Source of the DNA: Zerene cesonia
Lineage: Eukaryota > Arthropoda > Insecta > Lepidoptera > Pieridae
Direction: 5' to 3'
Assembly (NCBI RefSeq): GCF_012273895.1
Contig: NC_052125.1
Coordinates: forward strand, 2,418,001-2,482,000
DNA length: 64,000 nucleotides
The first letter of the stretch is position 1; every line of letters starts with the position of its first letter. Under the pieces are notes generated by a model. It ran no database searches and was not told the DNA's origin. It saw only the letters and a program-made list of their open reading frames with translations. A program made the position numbers and the translations under genes. Of this stretch, positions 31,291 through 42,607 are shown in pieces.

Positions 31291-32456
31291 TAAGTTAGTG
31301 GACTATCAAATTAAACCTAAAAAGCTCAAGTCCCAATAATCAATTTTAATAAACGTCGAAATGTGTATGTATGTGTGTATTTTCACGTTAGAAGGGCTAA
31401 GCAAATTGGTTTTTCATAGTGATTGATTTTGAATACAGTTCTTTGTTAATGCCTGTAAAACATAAATGTCTTAAAGTTGAATACTTCGCTACACGTGTAT
31501 CTATAAATACAAAGTGATTCAGCCCCAATTGATGTAAACAATAGTGGGACCACAATAGCACTCCACGGAGGTTGGAGTACGCTCGAGCAATTTGCGATTC
31601 GTATTGATTGGAGGGAAAATGCTGCGAAGTCAGAGTTCTTTTTTTTAATCAGTGAGATTCGAGTGACGTTTGGTTTATTTTTTTTTTTCAGCTGACAGTT
31701 CTTTTTTTAGTCTTCACTGAAAAGGTGTGAACTTATTGACTGCGGTTTTTTTTAATTTGTAAAAAATAGCGTACAGACAGACAGAGTATCAAAGTTATTT
31801 TATGGGAAGGTAAGATTATTTGTGTTTATATTGTGGAAAACATTTCAATATTATATTAATTGACGGTTTTGACAATTAGTGCCAGCTGACAAGTATCAGA
31901 GATTGAATTTTCTATTGATTCCATTTTATTAGTTAACTTTGTTGAAATGTTGTTCCTTTAATTTGTCTCGGCATCGATTTTTCTGGACTTTGGCAAATAT
32001 TATCTAGATTTGCTTGCCTCATTTTTCAAGCCGTTCTTTGAAAGGAAGAAAGTTTACTGTTCGAAGTGATTTTTTTAATAAATTTAGTCCGATGCCAAGA
32101 AGGAAGATTAACTGTCATTGATTTTGTATCTTTAACATTTCTTGTTTATTACCCACATAAACTTAATACATACACTTTTCAATATTTCTGAGAGATTTTC
32201 TTAATGTTTTTTTCCGTAAGAACCTTCTCCTAATAATAACAAATACAACAAAAAAAAGAATGAGTGAAATCGGTCCAGCCATTCACGCGTGATGCCGTGA
32301 CCAAGGAAAACGGTTTTCATTTTTATATACCTAGTCTTGCCATAAATATTGTAATAAAGAAAAAAGAAAATTGTTAATAGCAAATAACATTTATTACTTT
32401 TACAGTGTGTCAGTTTAATACATAAATATAAAACAATTAAAAATATAAAAAGCTTA
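31291..32456. other. AT-rich non-coding stretch up to gap
   Basis: Many T-tracts and no recognised element. HelD-like remnant near 32260-32340. Confidence 0.45.
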
Positions 32457-33456
32457 NNNNNNNNNNNNNNNNNNNNNNNNNNNNNNNNNNNNNNNNNNNN
32501 NNNNNNNNNNNNNNNNNNNNNNNNNNNNNNNNNNNNNNNNNNNNNNNNNNNNNNNNNNNNNNNNNNNNNNNNNNNNNNNNNNNNNNNNNNNNNNNNNNNN
32601 NNNNNNNNNNNNNNNNNNNNNNNNNNNNNNNNNNNNNNNNNNNNNNNNNNNNNNNNNNNNNNNNNNNNNNNNNNNNNNNNNNNNNNNNNNNNNNNNNNNN
32701 NNNNNNNNNNNNNNNNNNNNNNNNNNNNNNNNNNNNNNNNNNNNNNNNNNNNNNNNNNNNNNNNNNNNNNNNNNNNNNNNNNNNNNNNNNNNNNNNNNNN
32801 NNNNNNNNNNNNNNNNNNNNNNNNNNNNNNNNNNNNNNNNNNNNNNNNNNNNNNNNNNNNNNNNNNNNNNNNNNNNNNNNNNNNNNNNNNNNNNNNNNNN
32901 NNNNNNNNNNNNNNNNNNNNNNNNNNNNNNNNNNNNNNNNNNNNNNNNNNNNNNNNNNNNNNNNNNNNNNNNNNNNNNNNNNNNNNNNNNNNNNNNNNNN
33001 NNNNNNNNNNNNNNNNNNNNNNNNNNNNNNNNNNNNNNNNNNNNNNNNNNNNNNNNNNNNNNNNNNNNNNNNNNNNNNNNNNNNNNNNNNNNNNNNNNNN
33101 NNNNNNNNNNNNNNNNNNNNNNNNNNNNNNNNNNNNNNNNNNNNNNNNNNNNNNNNNNNNNNNNNNNNNNNNNNNNNNNNNNNNNNNNNNNNNNNNNNNN
33201 NNNNNNNNNNNNNNNNNNNNNNNNNNNNNNNNNNNNNNNNNNNNNNNNNNNNNNNNNNNNNNNNNNNNNNNNNNNNNNNNNNNNNNNNNNNNNNNNNNNN
33301 NNNNNNNNNNNNNNNNNNNNNNNNNNNNNNNNNNNNNNNNNNNNNNNNNNNNNNNNNNNNNNNNNNNNNNNNNNNNNNNNNNNNNNNNNNNNNNNNNNNN
33401 NNNNNNNNNNNNNNNNNNNNNNNNNNNNNNNNNNNNNNNNNNNNNNNNNNNNNNNN
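32457..33456. other. Assembly gap (1000 N)
   Basis: Exactly 1000 unknown bases, the same size as the gap at 15178-16177. Confidence 0.98.
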
Positions 33457-33544
33457 AGATTCGAAATTCAAATGTAATATTTTTTTATAATTAAGTGTAA
33501 CAGTATTTATGGCCAGACTAAGTACATATATATAGATTTACTCG

Positions 33545-33680
33545 CAATTGTCCCCGACTTAGACTGTGGTATCTGCGTATGTAGGCTATATCATTCATAG
33601 ATTTCCAGCGTTAAAGGAGTTTTCAAAATCGTTCCAAAAGTTCCTAAGATTAACGCGTTCACACGAACTCTTCAGCTCTA
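33545..33680 (-). repeat. HelB/HelH-like fragment
   Basis: CCGACTTAGACTGTGGTATC to CGAACTCTTCAGCTCTATAT. Diverged. Confidence 0.5.
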
Positions 33681-33689
33681 TATATTTAG

Positions 33690-33867
33690 TATGAATATAA
33701 AACTCTCGTGTCACAGTTTTCGTTGCCATACTCCTCCGAAACGGCTTGACCGATTTCGATGAAATTTTTTGTGCTTATCCGGTATCTATGAGAATCGGCC
33801 AACATCTATTTTTCATCCCCCTAAATGATCAGAGTAAGGCAGAACAGCGTTTGCCGGGTGCAGCTAG
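33690..33867 (+). mobile_element. HelD Helitron-like element, reference copy
   Basis: TATAAAACTCTCGTGTCACA start, CTCCTCCGAAACGGCTTGAC, GGCAGAACAGCGTTTGCCGG hairpin and GCAGCTAG end. Confidence 0.82.
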
Positions 33868-35254
33868 TATTTAGTATAAATATGTTTTACTAGATTTTTT
33901 AATAAGTCAAATAGCTTTTCGATATGCAGGCATTTTCGACTATACTTCTGCTTTCCATGATTTAATGTATACAAAATGAAACCCAGTATCGAATAGACGT
34001 AGCAAATTGTTCGAGCACACTCCACGCCGCTGCAAGAGCCATTGTGGCCATTGTTTTTAAATTCTCAACCGCCATTCCATTGCGCGGGTTAATTACGCCA
34101 TCTGTCATGTTGTGACGTAATACTTATGACGGTTTTTGTTTTTTATTTTGCAGAAACTGATACAGATTATAAATAAGTAAATATGCATTTGTGCTTGCAT
34201 AACTTTTTAATATTAATGTATTTTTTATATTAATTTTATGTAACTTTTTATAATAAATATATTATATTAAACTCTCTAAACTCCTCCTTACTCCTACTCC
34301 TACCTCCTCTACTCCATAAATTTTTTTCGATGATAACGCTGTACATTATATCGTTAATTATATCATTTTATCGTTAATTTATTTTAATACATAAAGTTAA
34401 TGCAGGTTAATTGTGTTAGACACTCTTATTATAAGAAGAAACAATCAAAATTATACAGATAGCATAAAGTAATTTAAATCAAAGGAAATTATAGTTAAAA
34501 TGGGCTTTATTATTATACTTTGAAGATATTTGAGGCAATTAAATGTCGGTTCGATTTTAAACTGTCTTAATACCACTATATTGGACTAAATTTAAGTAAT
34601 TATACACTCATTAAAAATTTCTCTTTAATTTTCAGTTTTCCTATACAATATCTATGACCGAAAACGATAAAGAAATCGTAAAGGTCATTGACTATATTTG
34701 ACAAGACTAGATAATTTTTAAAATTAATGCCACATACTTGACACTGGCCATTAGACATATCTTCTTGTCATGAAGAGAGAAAAAAAAATTCCACTAGAAA
34801 AACGTCAAACGTCAAAATTATTTTTACATATAAACAAAAAATCATAGACTAACAATTATCATACAGCTATTTATTTTGTCTCTCAGTATCTATATCAGTG
34901 TTTATTATGGTTTCGATAATGAAGAACACCTAATTAATAAAATGAATATTAAATTATTTATAGTATTATTGTACTACTGGAGAGATTAGTAAAACTAAAT
35001 AATTATTAGATCAATATCACAGTAAGGTACATTAAAATAGGTAAGGTATATCGTATTTAGCATAATTCATGCTGGTCTTGGTTCCACATAATACCTTGGT
35101 TCCACATAATAACTGAATCTTACATTTAATTTTCCATGTATTCAGATTATTCGTGAACTTAATTCAATCGACTTTGTTAAATATAAACAGAGATTTTATT
35201 TAATAAAAAGTTAAAGACAAACATCAGCGATTTTTACTTTTAAATACAACAACG
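33868..35254. other. AT-rich low-repeat stretch
   Basis: No gene and no recognised transposon. A tandem duplication of CTTGGTTCCACATAATA is at about 35079-35112. Confidence 0.5.
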
Positions 35255-35400
35255 ATCAGCCCCGGCTCCGCTCGTGGAAGGTACATATATTGCCCCACCT
35301 ATAAATCGATGACAGGATTTTGGAAATCGGTTCAGCAGTTAAAGAGATTTGGGTAATCAAACAAATCTTTCAGATTCATATTATCGATATAAATTAAACT
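35255..35400 (-). repeat. HelB-like fragment
   Basis: AGCCCCGGCTCCGCTCGTGG end and AAATCGGTTCAGCAGTTAAA. Confidence 0.5.
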
Positions 35401-35554
35401 ATATAACAGGCATAATTTTTATCACCCTAGCATTCTATTACATTTGTTTCGTAAATATATGCTCATACCTTCTCTATATATACCAGTACAAACAAACGAG
35501 TAGTATATATATATAAGTAAATTTCGAGCCTCCCTCAAATATATTCATTATAAG

Positions 35555-35650
35555 GCGTTGTCGGCCCCCAGTAGGCGTTGCCATGGCAACCGACAGGGTG
35601 TAACCACCAATGGGGTTGAGAGAGCAACCGGAATTTCACGTGGCGTTTCG
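35555..35650. promoter_or_regulatory. Candidate regulatory island with RFX X-box
   Basis: GTTGCCATGGCAAC at 35577-35590 is a perfect palindrome and an ideal match to the RFX-family X-box. AGGCGTTG occurs twice nearby. An inverted or direct CCAAT (ACCAATGG) and an ACCGGAA ETS-type core follow within about 45 bases. Function is inferred. Confidence 0.4.
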
Positions 35651-35964
35651 TGAATTTAATATTTCTGATACATTTTTCGAGTATATTTAATTAAATTCTG
35701 GTAAATTGCGCTTTGATACCTTGGTTATATCTATGTGTACACGATCTTAGAAATAATTTAGTACGTAGAGAGCAAATGTAAATATAATGTGGATCATATT
35801 AGTAATCCTAAAATGAGGTCGTGAGCTTAAAAGCAATATTAATTCCAGCCTGGAAAAGTTATGGAGAAAAATTATCTATCCAGGTCTGTCTTTTCCCGCC
35901 CTGGAATTATTACTGCTTCAAGAAATTACAGTAATTCCCTGTTCGTATGTTATTTTAGGTTATC

Positions 35965-36062
35965 TTTTATGTCACAGCGGGCAGCTGAGCTGGTGGTTCG
36001 CCTGATGGTAAGCGATCACCACCGCCCGTGAACATTTGCAGAGTAGTGCCTCTGCGCAATAC
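35965..36062 (+). repeat. R5 repeat, partial
   Basis: GAGCTGGTGGTTCGCCTGAT and hairpin GCAGAGTAGTGCCTCTGC. Confidence 0.75.
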
Positions 36063-36136
36063 TTGACATTTAAGCTAGTGGTAAGTGTTGATTAAACTAC
36101 TCTTTAATAATAATAAAAAGAGCAGTAATAACATAT

Positions 36137-36448
36137 CATCATCAGCCCATATATGTTCCCACTGCTGGGACACAGGCCTCCTATGAGGGTTCAGGCCATA
36201 ATCCACCACACTGGCCAAGTGCGGGTTGGCAGATGTCACATGTCGTCGAACTTTTAATTCTCGGACATGCCGGTTTCCTCACGATGTTTTCCTTCACCGT
36301 TTAAGCACTGGTGATGTTATCCACATGCGCAGATAAATTGAAAAATCAATTTATTTCCTGCACGCTCGCCCGGTCTCGAACCCCGACTCATCGATTTTGA
36401 AGTCCGAGGTTCTCACCACTGAGCCACCACTGCTTCATATATATTATA
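36137..36448 (-). mobile_element. S1 SINE, full length with 11-bp TSD
   Basis: TAATAACATAT at 36126-36136 and 36449-36459 bracket the copy. Head and tail are near consensus, so it is among the younger S1 copies. Confidence 0.92.
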
Positions 36449-36586
36449 TAATAACATATAAATAACAAAATATCTCTTAATCGCTTAATTGGGACGTGAT
36501 GGAAAGAGAAACAAACAAATGAACAAATTTTATTAAAAATTCTCATTTTTATACTAGTAAATACGTGAGTTAAAAGTAATACATAA

Positions 36587-36720
36587 TCTATAGATACTAA
36601 TATAATAAAGAGTTTGCTTGTTTGTTTGAACGCACTAATCTCAGGAACTATTCTTCCGATTTGAAAAATTCTTTCAGTATTAGATAGCCAATTTATTGAG
36701 GAAGGCTGGCTATAATATAT
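36587..36720 (+). repeat. HelB Helitron-like element, 3'-truncated
   Basis: TCTATAGATACTAATATAAT start. It ends near GAGGAAGGCTGGCTATAA. Confidence 0.7.
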
Positions 36721-37065
36721 GTACGTTATAACTTTCTTCTATTTTTGAATCTTCAGTTTTAAAGCAGATATTAATTATTTTAACCATAATGCGGGTACTG
36801 AATTCCTTTCTTGAACTACTAGTATACTGTTATGTTATCTGTGCTTGAAATCAAACAGAACTTTCTTGAAGTCGGTTAACGTTCGCAGTTACAACCCCAT
36901 ACGAATGAAGCGTACCGGGTTATAAATGGATACATTCAAAAGTGTATTACTGCGATTCCATTTTTTATTCGCACAAATATCTTTAACGGAGTGAATTATT
37001 TTCGAAGCCGCATTGTTTTCAGTTTTTTGTGAACATTGCAATAGGAATTTAGGAACTTATCTGAA
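36721..37065. other. Non-coding stretch
   Basis: Nothing recognised. Confidence 0.5.
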
Positions 37066-37228
37066 TCTATATTATATTGATAATATTGATAATGTTGAAG
37101 AGTTTGTTTGTTTGAACGCGCTAATCTTAGGAACTGCCGGGCCATTAAAAAATTCTTTCACCGTTGGATATGTTCATGAAACCTGAGTGCTATGTATATT
37201 ATGTACCATAGGCGAAACCAGGGGCTAG
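37066..37228 (+). mobile_element. HelB Helitron-like element
   Basis: TCTATATTATATTGA start (extra TTGATAATA repeats) and AGGGGCTAG end. Confidence 0.75.
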
Positions 37229-37445
37229 TGTGAATTATTTGTTGGGGTTCAAAGTTTTAGAAAGACTGCAAATGTTTTAATAAGGAATTACAAAATTAAG
37301 GCAATATTTCTATCATCTTCATCATCGTAGGTGATGCTTTATTCAATTTTAAGCAATTGTTTACCATTATAGTATTGGTAAAATATTTTGATCTATTCAG
37401 CTTTAAAGTATTGTATAAAAAAAATAATCATAAATTTGTTTTTTA

Positions 37446-37625
37446 CTAGCTTTCGCCCGTGGCTTCGCCTGCTTAGTGTAAGGCGTTGAGAAAATTTCCA
37501 TGTTTCGTCGCAGTACAAAGTAGTCTATCACTCTCTACTAGCTATAGACGAAAAAACATATCATAGAATCACTCAGTCGCAACGTGAAGAAAAACAAACA
37601 TACAAATTATACACTTTCGTATTTT
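37446..37625 (-). mobile_element. HelN Helitron-like element
   Basis: CTAG at 37446 followed by CTTTCGCCCGTGGCTTCGCC. The body has CACTCAGTCGCAACGTGA. Confidence 0.65.
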
Positions 37626-38534
37626 TTCAAATTTTCGTAAGTTTATTGTGTGAATTGCTACAATTTACGCATTTTAAATTCTTATTTTATGTAATTTTAA
37701 TTGTATGAATTACATTATTTAATGTTAATGCAGCTTACAAGGGCTTCATAGTCATTTCATACATTCAAAAAACTAATAATACATGTGTTTTAAATGAAAT
37801 TTCTAAGCAGAAGGTAAGGAAGAAAATACGAACACTTTATAAGCCTTTAACGCTCTCAGTAATGCAACAAAAATTCACATAATGAAGTCTCATATTTCAA
37901 ATTAACTAACCATCCTTTTCTTACATAATATTCGAAAATACTTAAAAACGAGACAACATTATTCCATCATTTCCCGCCACATCTGATAATCATATGCAAC
38001 AGAACATCACCGCACACGCTCTTACACATTTTATAATACCGACCAGAGCGAGACAGCTATATATTTGTGAGTGCACCGTCGAATCGCATTAAAGCGATAC
38101 CGACCATATTATTTTGAGCTCTTGTCGAGAAATTTTGTTTGTTTTTTTTATTAAACTTTTATAGAGCTAAAGGGGACGCGTGGATCAAAAAATAATGGTT
38201 TTGTGCTTGCTGGTGAATAATTTTTCATGACTGCTACTAATCACTGGAATATTATTTACGTTGAGTTGACAGGGAATTCTCGTAAATGATGTTTTAATGG
38301 CGTCACTCCCAATGTGATTTATTATCGCTATTTGACTTCAATCGAATGTTACGGCATTGAGTTTCTTATAAATTTTATTAAAATAATATTCTTTTATAAT
38401 ATGTTGGTAGCTTATCGCAGTTGGTAGCTTATACACAATTCAAGATAAACGTATTATTTCAATTACTTACATACTATACTTATATTGATATATTATTATA
38501 TATTTTTTTATAATCTGGTGCGAATCATTCACTC
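37626..38534. other. AT-rich non-coding stretch
   Basis: Nothing recognised. Confidence 0.5.
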
Positions 38535-38814
38535 GCACAGTGGTGGTTCAGTGGTTCATCTCAGACTTAAAGCGAAACGTCGGAGGTTCGAGACCGTACG
38601 CGCGTGTTGAAAATAAATTGATTTTTCAATTTATCTATACATTATTCACATCATCGCTGCTCGAAACGGTGAAGGAAAACATCGTGAGGAAACCGGCATG
38701 ACAAAAAATCTAAAAGTTCTACAACATGTGGTGGATTATGGCTTGAAACCTCATAGGTCTTCCGTGTCTCTGCAGTGGGAACACGAATAGGCTTATGATG
38801 ATGATGATGATGAT
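38535..38814 (+). mobile_element. S1 SINE, diverged
   Basis: Head CAGTGGTGGTTCAGTGG, box B GGTTCGAGACC, tail CTTATGATGATGATGATGAT. Confidence 0.8.
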
Positions 38815-39002
38815 TAGCACTCACAAGAAAACGCAAACCCACAAATCTAGGATGACATTTGAAAATGTTTTAAGAGCGGAAACATTCGTATATTGTGCGA
38901 ATCTGTTCACGCATGCAAAAAACCCGCGTAAAATAGTGTCATTTATTTGACAAGAAGCTGTCAAATTGTGAAAGATTCAAATTAATCACCTTATATTAAA
39001 GA

Positions 39003-39226
39003 CTAGCAAACCCGGCAAACTCCGTTTCGCCACCAAGTAAATGATTTCGTTTTTCCTGCTTTTCTGCTGAAATTTTTCCTGAATTTTCTTTGCTATAAAC
39101 CTCACGGAGCCCGAGACCTTTCCAACGAATGCAAAGCCGTGGAAATCGGTTCGTGCGTTCTGGAGTTATAGCGTCAGGAAGGAAAACCCGACTTATTTTT
39201 ATATAGTAGAAGATATACTTTATATT
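39003..39226 (-). mobile_element. HelM Helitron-like element
   Basis: CTAGCAAACCCGGCAAACTC at the 3' end and AAGGAAAACCCGACTTATTT near the 5' end, with GAAATCGGTTCGTGCGTTCT inside. Only copy here. Confidence 0.65.
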
Positions 39227-39317
39227 TTTGTATTATAGATATATGTAGCTGCTTGTTCGAGTGTAGTTATCTATGTTTATCACTTTAGCACTTAGTTGTT
39301 TCTTCTTATATCTAATA

Positions 39318-39517
39318 CTAGCTACGCCCCGCGGTTTCACCCGCGTAAGTCCATATCCCGTAGGAATATCGGGATAAAAAGTTGCCAATATATTTTTCCA
39401 GTTGTCCAGCTGTCTACGTACCAAATTTCATTGCAATCGGTTCTGTAGCTGTTGCGTGAAAGAGCAACAAACACACACATATCGTTACCAACTTTCGCAT
39501 TTATAATATTAGTAGGA
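39318..39517 (-). mobile_element. HelA Helitron-like element, full length
   Basis: 200 bp, CTAG to TCCTAC, close to consensus. Confidence 0.9.
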
Positions 39518-39613
39518 TTTGTTTTTAATGAAAAAAATAATTCGAAATACTCGTCTCTAATGCTATCTATACAATTATAGACTAGATTGGACAGTTCTCG
39601 TCTGTTTGATATA

Positions 39614-39917
39614 TCATCATCATCATCAGCCCCTTATATTTTCCCACTGCTGGGACACAGGCCTATTATGAGGGTTCAGGTCATAATCCACCACGCTGGC
39701 CAAGTGCGGGTTGGCAGATGTCACATGTCGTCGAACTTTTAATTCTTGGACATGCCGGTTTCCTAACGATGTTTTCGTTCACCGTTTCGAGCAGTGGTGA
39801 TGCTATCCATATGCGCAGGTAAATTGAAAAATCAATTTATTTCCTGCACGCCTGGTCTCGAACCTGGACTTATCGGTTATAAAGTCCGAGGTTCTCACCA
39901 CTGAGCCACCACTGTTT
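39614..39917 (-). mobile_element. S1 SINE, near full length
   Basis: Minus-strand copy with a small deletion in the head (CGCCTGGTCTCGAACC). Confidence 0.85.
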
Positions 39918-40019
39918 GTTACATATTGTACATATTTTAAAGAATTTGTTTTATTTTAATTAATTATGTAAATAGATTCTCGCAGAGTAAGGTGTACATA
40001 ACATTTATGTATTTTAATA

Positions 40020-40220
40020 ACCGTACTAATATCATAAATTCGAAAGTTTGTAAATATGTGTGTGTGTTTGTTGCTCTTTCACGCAAAAACTACTGAACCG
40101 ATTGCAATGAAATTTGTTACGTAGACAGCTAGACAACTGGAATAACATATAGACAACTTTTTATCTCGATATTCCTACGGAATACGGACTTACGCGGGTG
40201 AAACCGCGGGGCGCAGCTAG
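40020..40220 (+). mobile_element. HelA Helitron-like element, full length
   Basis: 5' end changed to CCGTACTAATATCATAAATT. 3' end intact. Confidence 0.87.
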
Positions 40221-40865
40221 TATTTTAATACGTTGAAGTGATATGTTATATCATTTTCTTTTATTATTTATTATTATATTTCCCTTTTATTATTTATTGA
40301 TTTCCCCATAATATCATTGCACTACTTATATAGTATAAATTGTAGGTATCCGAGGTTGTCTAGATGAAATCCTATATGTTATATATTATGTACCACGAGC
40401 AAAGCCGAGTTGAGACGCTAGTAAATGAATACGTGTGAAAAAAAGAAAATTTTAAATTATTTAACTTCCCGATTAAAATTTTTAAAAATCCCTTACAAAT
40501 ATAGAGTAACATTAGCAGGATGCATATGAGATTTGTGTCTTAAATTTGTTACTTTTGTTCAAGTAAAAAGTCAATAAAAACAGCATCACCCCACGTCCTC
40601 CCCTCGCGGCCGCTTCCGAGCGACTGAGCGCGCACAATACAACTGATTCGCGACTACCCTCAAATTCCGAACAATAATAACTAAATTGGACGATGGGTCA
40701 ATTTTACGACTCAAACTTGCGGAAAATGCGCTCCTTAGCTCTTTTGTGAGCCACTCGAATATTCTGTTGTGAATAATATTGCTTGGATATAAGTTCTTTT
40801 TGTCCTATATACTAGGTTTTAACTCATGGATTCGTCTATACTTTACAGTACCACCAACTTTGAAA
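40221..40865. other. Low-repeat stretch with GC-rich island
   Basis: HelB GC remnant at about 40398-40420, then GC-rich CCTCCCCTCGCGGCCGCTTC at about 40598-40617. No gene supported. Confidence 0.45.
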
Positions 40866-41073
40866 TTAGCTGTGTCATCACCCCGCGGTTTCGCCCGCGT
40901 AAGTCCGTATCCCGTAGGAATATCGGGATAATAAGTTACCTATATGTTATTTCAGTTGTCCAGCTGTCTACGTACCAAATTTCATTGCAATCGGTTCAAT
41001 AGTTTTTGCGTGAAAGAGCAACAAACACACACACACACATCCTTACAAACTCGCATTTATAATATTAGTAGGA
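40866..41073 (-). mobile_element. HelA copy with extra 3' bases and repeated 5' end
   Basis: The 3' end reads TAGCTGTGTCATCACCCCGC, so a few bases are inserted between CTAG and the hairpin. A second TTAGTAGGA follows to 41082. Confidence 0.82.
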
Positions 41074-41084
41074 TTAGTAGGATT

Positions 41085-41225
41085 CCAGGCATCGCTTTTA
41101 ATACTTTTCGGCATATTTAAGAATTAAAATTTAGATATATAGTAAACAAACACACAGAGTACTTGAAGTAATCAACAATGACAATTAAACATATTTAATA
41201 TTTTTCGCCATTTCGAAGGTTGGTA
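41085..41225 (+). repeat. U2 dispersed repeat
   Basis: AATCAACAATGACAATTAAA and TTTTCGCCATTTCGAAGGT match 31165-31290. Confidence 0.5.
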
Positions 41226-41279
41226 GCACTGTATGTTACCACGTTTGGAAGGTTGGTAGCATTGTATGTTACCACGTTT
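41215..41279 (+). repeat. 32-33-bp tandem duplication
   Basis: GAAGGTTGGTAGCA and TGTATGTTACCACGTTT occur twice in a row with one C/T difference. Confidence 0.9.
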
Positions 41280-41480
41280 TTCATTTTTCACTTAAAATTG
41301 TTTTAGTCCTATTCCCGGTTGTCTTTAATATATTACGCGGATGTAGTAAGTAAAGGTTTATATATTAGGATGATGAATGATGAACCAGATGGTGAGATGC
41401 ACAGTAATTATCATAAGCATAAACATGGAAGGCCTCAAGAGTAAAAATTTCCGTCAAATACCTAGTCAGATTATCTGTAA
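41280..41480. other. Non-coding stretch
   Basis: Nothing recognised. Confidence 0.45.
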
Positions 41481-41640
41481 CTAGCAGTTCGCCCCAGCTT
41501 CACCCGTGTTATATATATTGCTATAGCTTTCCTTAATAAATTGTCTATCTAACACTGAAAGAATTTTTCAAATCGGACCAGTAGTTCCTGAGATTAGTGC
41601 GTTGAAATAAACTCTTCAGCTTTATAATATTACTACTTAT
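41481..41640 (-). mobile_element. HelB Helitron-like element
   Basis: CTAG at 41481. Body TCGGACCAGTAGTTCCTGAG. Confidence 0.78.
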
Positions 41641-41807
41641 AGCTATGTTTATGCGGAAACTATTAAAACAGTTATTTAATGAACAATTTAACCAAACGAA
41701 TTTATAATGTTAAACTAGGTATACAATAAAGGCATTAATAGATTACACCGACTCTAGTGTGATCAGTTTCCGCCTGTGCAAGGTAAAGGATAAAGAAATA
41801 TGTATAA

Positions 41808-41974
41808 CTAGCTGTCCGCCCCGGCTTCGCCCGTGGTACATATATAGCATATAGCCTTCCTCAATAAATGGACTATCTAACAGTGAAAGAATTTTTCAAA
41901 GCGGACCAGTAATTCCTGAGATTAATGCATTCAAACAAACAAACAAACTCTTCACTTTTATAATATTAGTATTG
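41808..41974 (-). mobile_element. HelB Helitron-like element
   Basis: CTAG at 41808, CCGCCCCGGCTTCGCCCG hairpin, 5' part with repeated CAAA. Confidence 0.82.
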
Positions 41975-42136
41975 ACTAATAAAAATGGAATGGTATAGTT
42001 TTCGTTCTTAGCATCATTTTCTTTAATTCTCTCAGAAAATTTTTAAAAGTGGTTATATAAAAAATATTAGTTCTATATAATTGTCGTATTCAATACTTGA
42101 GTACATAGATCGAAGCAATTTCAAATATTTAAACTA

Positions 42137-42394
42137 CTAGCTGCGCCCCGCGGTTTCACCCGCATAAGTCCGTAGGAATATCTCCTTTCTTTGTCTTTAA
42201 TGTTAATTAAGTGCACAATAAAGAATAAATAAATAAATAAATAAATAAATATCGGGACAAAAAGTTGCCTATATGTTATTCCAGTTGTCCAGCTGTTTGC
42301 GTACCAAATTTCATTGCAATCGGTTCTGTAGTTTTTGTGTGTAAGAGCAACAAACACAGACACATCCTTACAAACTTTCGCATTTATAATATTT
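42137..42394 (-). mobile_element. HelA copy interrupted by a LINE tail
   Basis: CTAG at 42137. The element is split by a 65-base insertion at 42183-42247, and the TCCTAC end is lost (ends ATAATATT). Confidence 0.85.
42183..42247 (+). mobile_element. Short LINE-tail insertion with TSD
   Basis: 65 bases ending AATAAATAAATAAATAAAT, flanked by AATATC at 42177-42182 and 42248-42253. It reads as a strongly 5'-truncated retrotransposon end inside HelA. Confidence 0.8.
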
Positions 42395-42431
42395 AAACTA
42401 TTACAATTATTTAATGCTAACAGGTAATGCG

Positions 42432-42599
42432 CAGTGGCGTAGCTATCATAGGGCCAGGTGGTGCAGTGCACCAGGGCCCCGGAGCTCAGGGGGCTCTCTA
42501 ACCTCAGCTTTGAAAGAGGGGAGGAAGGCGGAAAGAGGGGAGGAGGGCCCGATTCTTTCCCTATGCACCAGGGCCCTTGTCCCCCTAGCTACGCCACTG
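42432..42599 (+). mobile_element. hAT-type MITE
   Basis: 168 bp with 14-bp perfect terminal inverted repeats CAGTGGCGTAGCTA and an 8-bp target duplication GTAATGCG at 42424-42431 and 42600-42607. The CAG...CTG ends and 8-bp duplication fit the hAT superfamily. The centre is GC-rich with a GTGCACCAGGGCCC block at each side. No transposase. Confidence 0.9.
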
Positions 42600-42607
42600 G
42601 TAATGCG

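Noticed and set aside
32437..33471. 344-codon minus frame over the second N block
   Set aside because: Same artefact as above.
5345..39917. CRISPR-like array from regularly repeated blocks
   Set aside because: The repeats are dispersed transposons of 150-310 bp in mixed orientation with irregular spacing, in an animal genome.
42124..42400. ATATTTAAACTA on both sides of the HelA copy as a target duplication
   Set aside because: Helitrons do not duplicate their target, and the 5' end of this copy is already lost. More likely a deletion between short matching sequences.
42121..42471. 116-codon minus frame
   Set aside because: It runs through HelA, its nested LINE tail and the hAT MITE edge.
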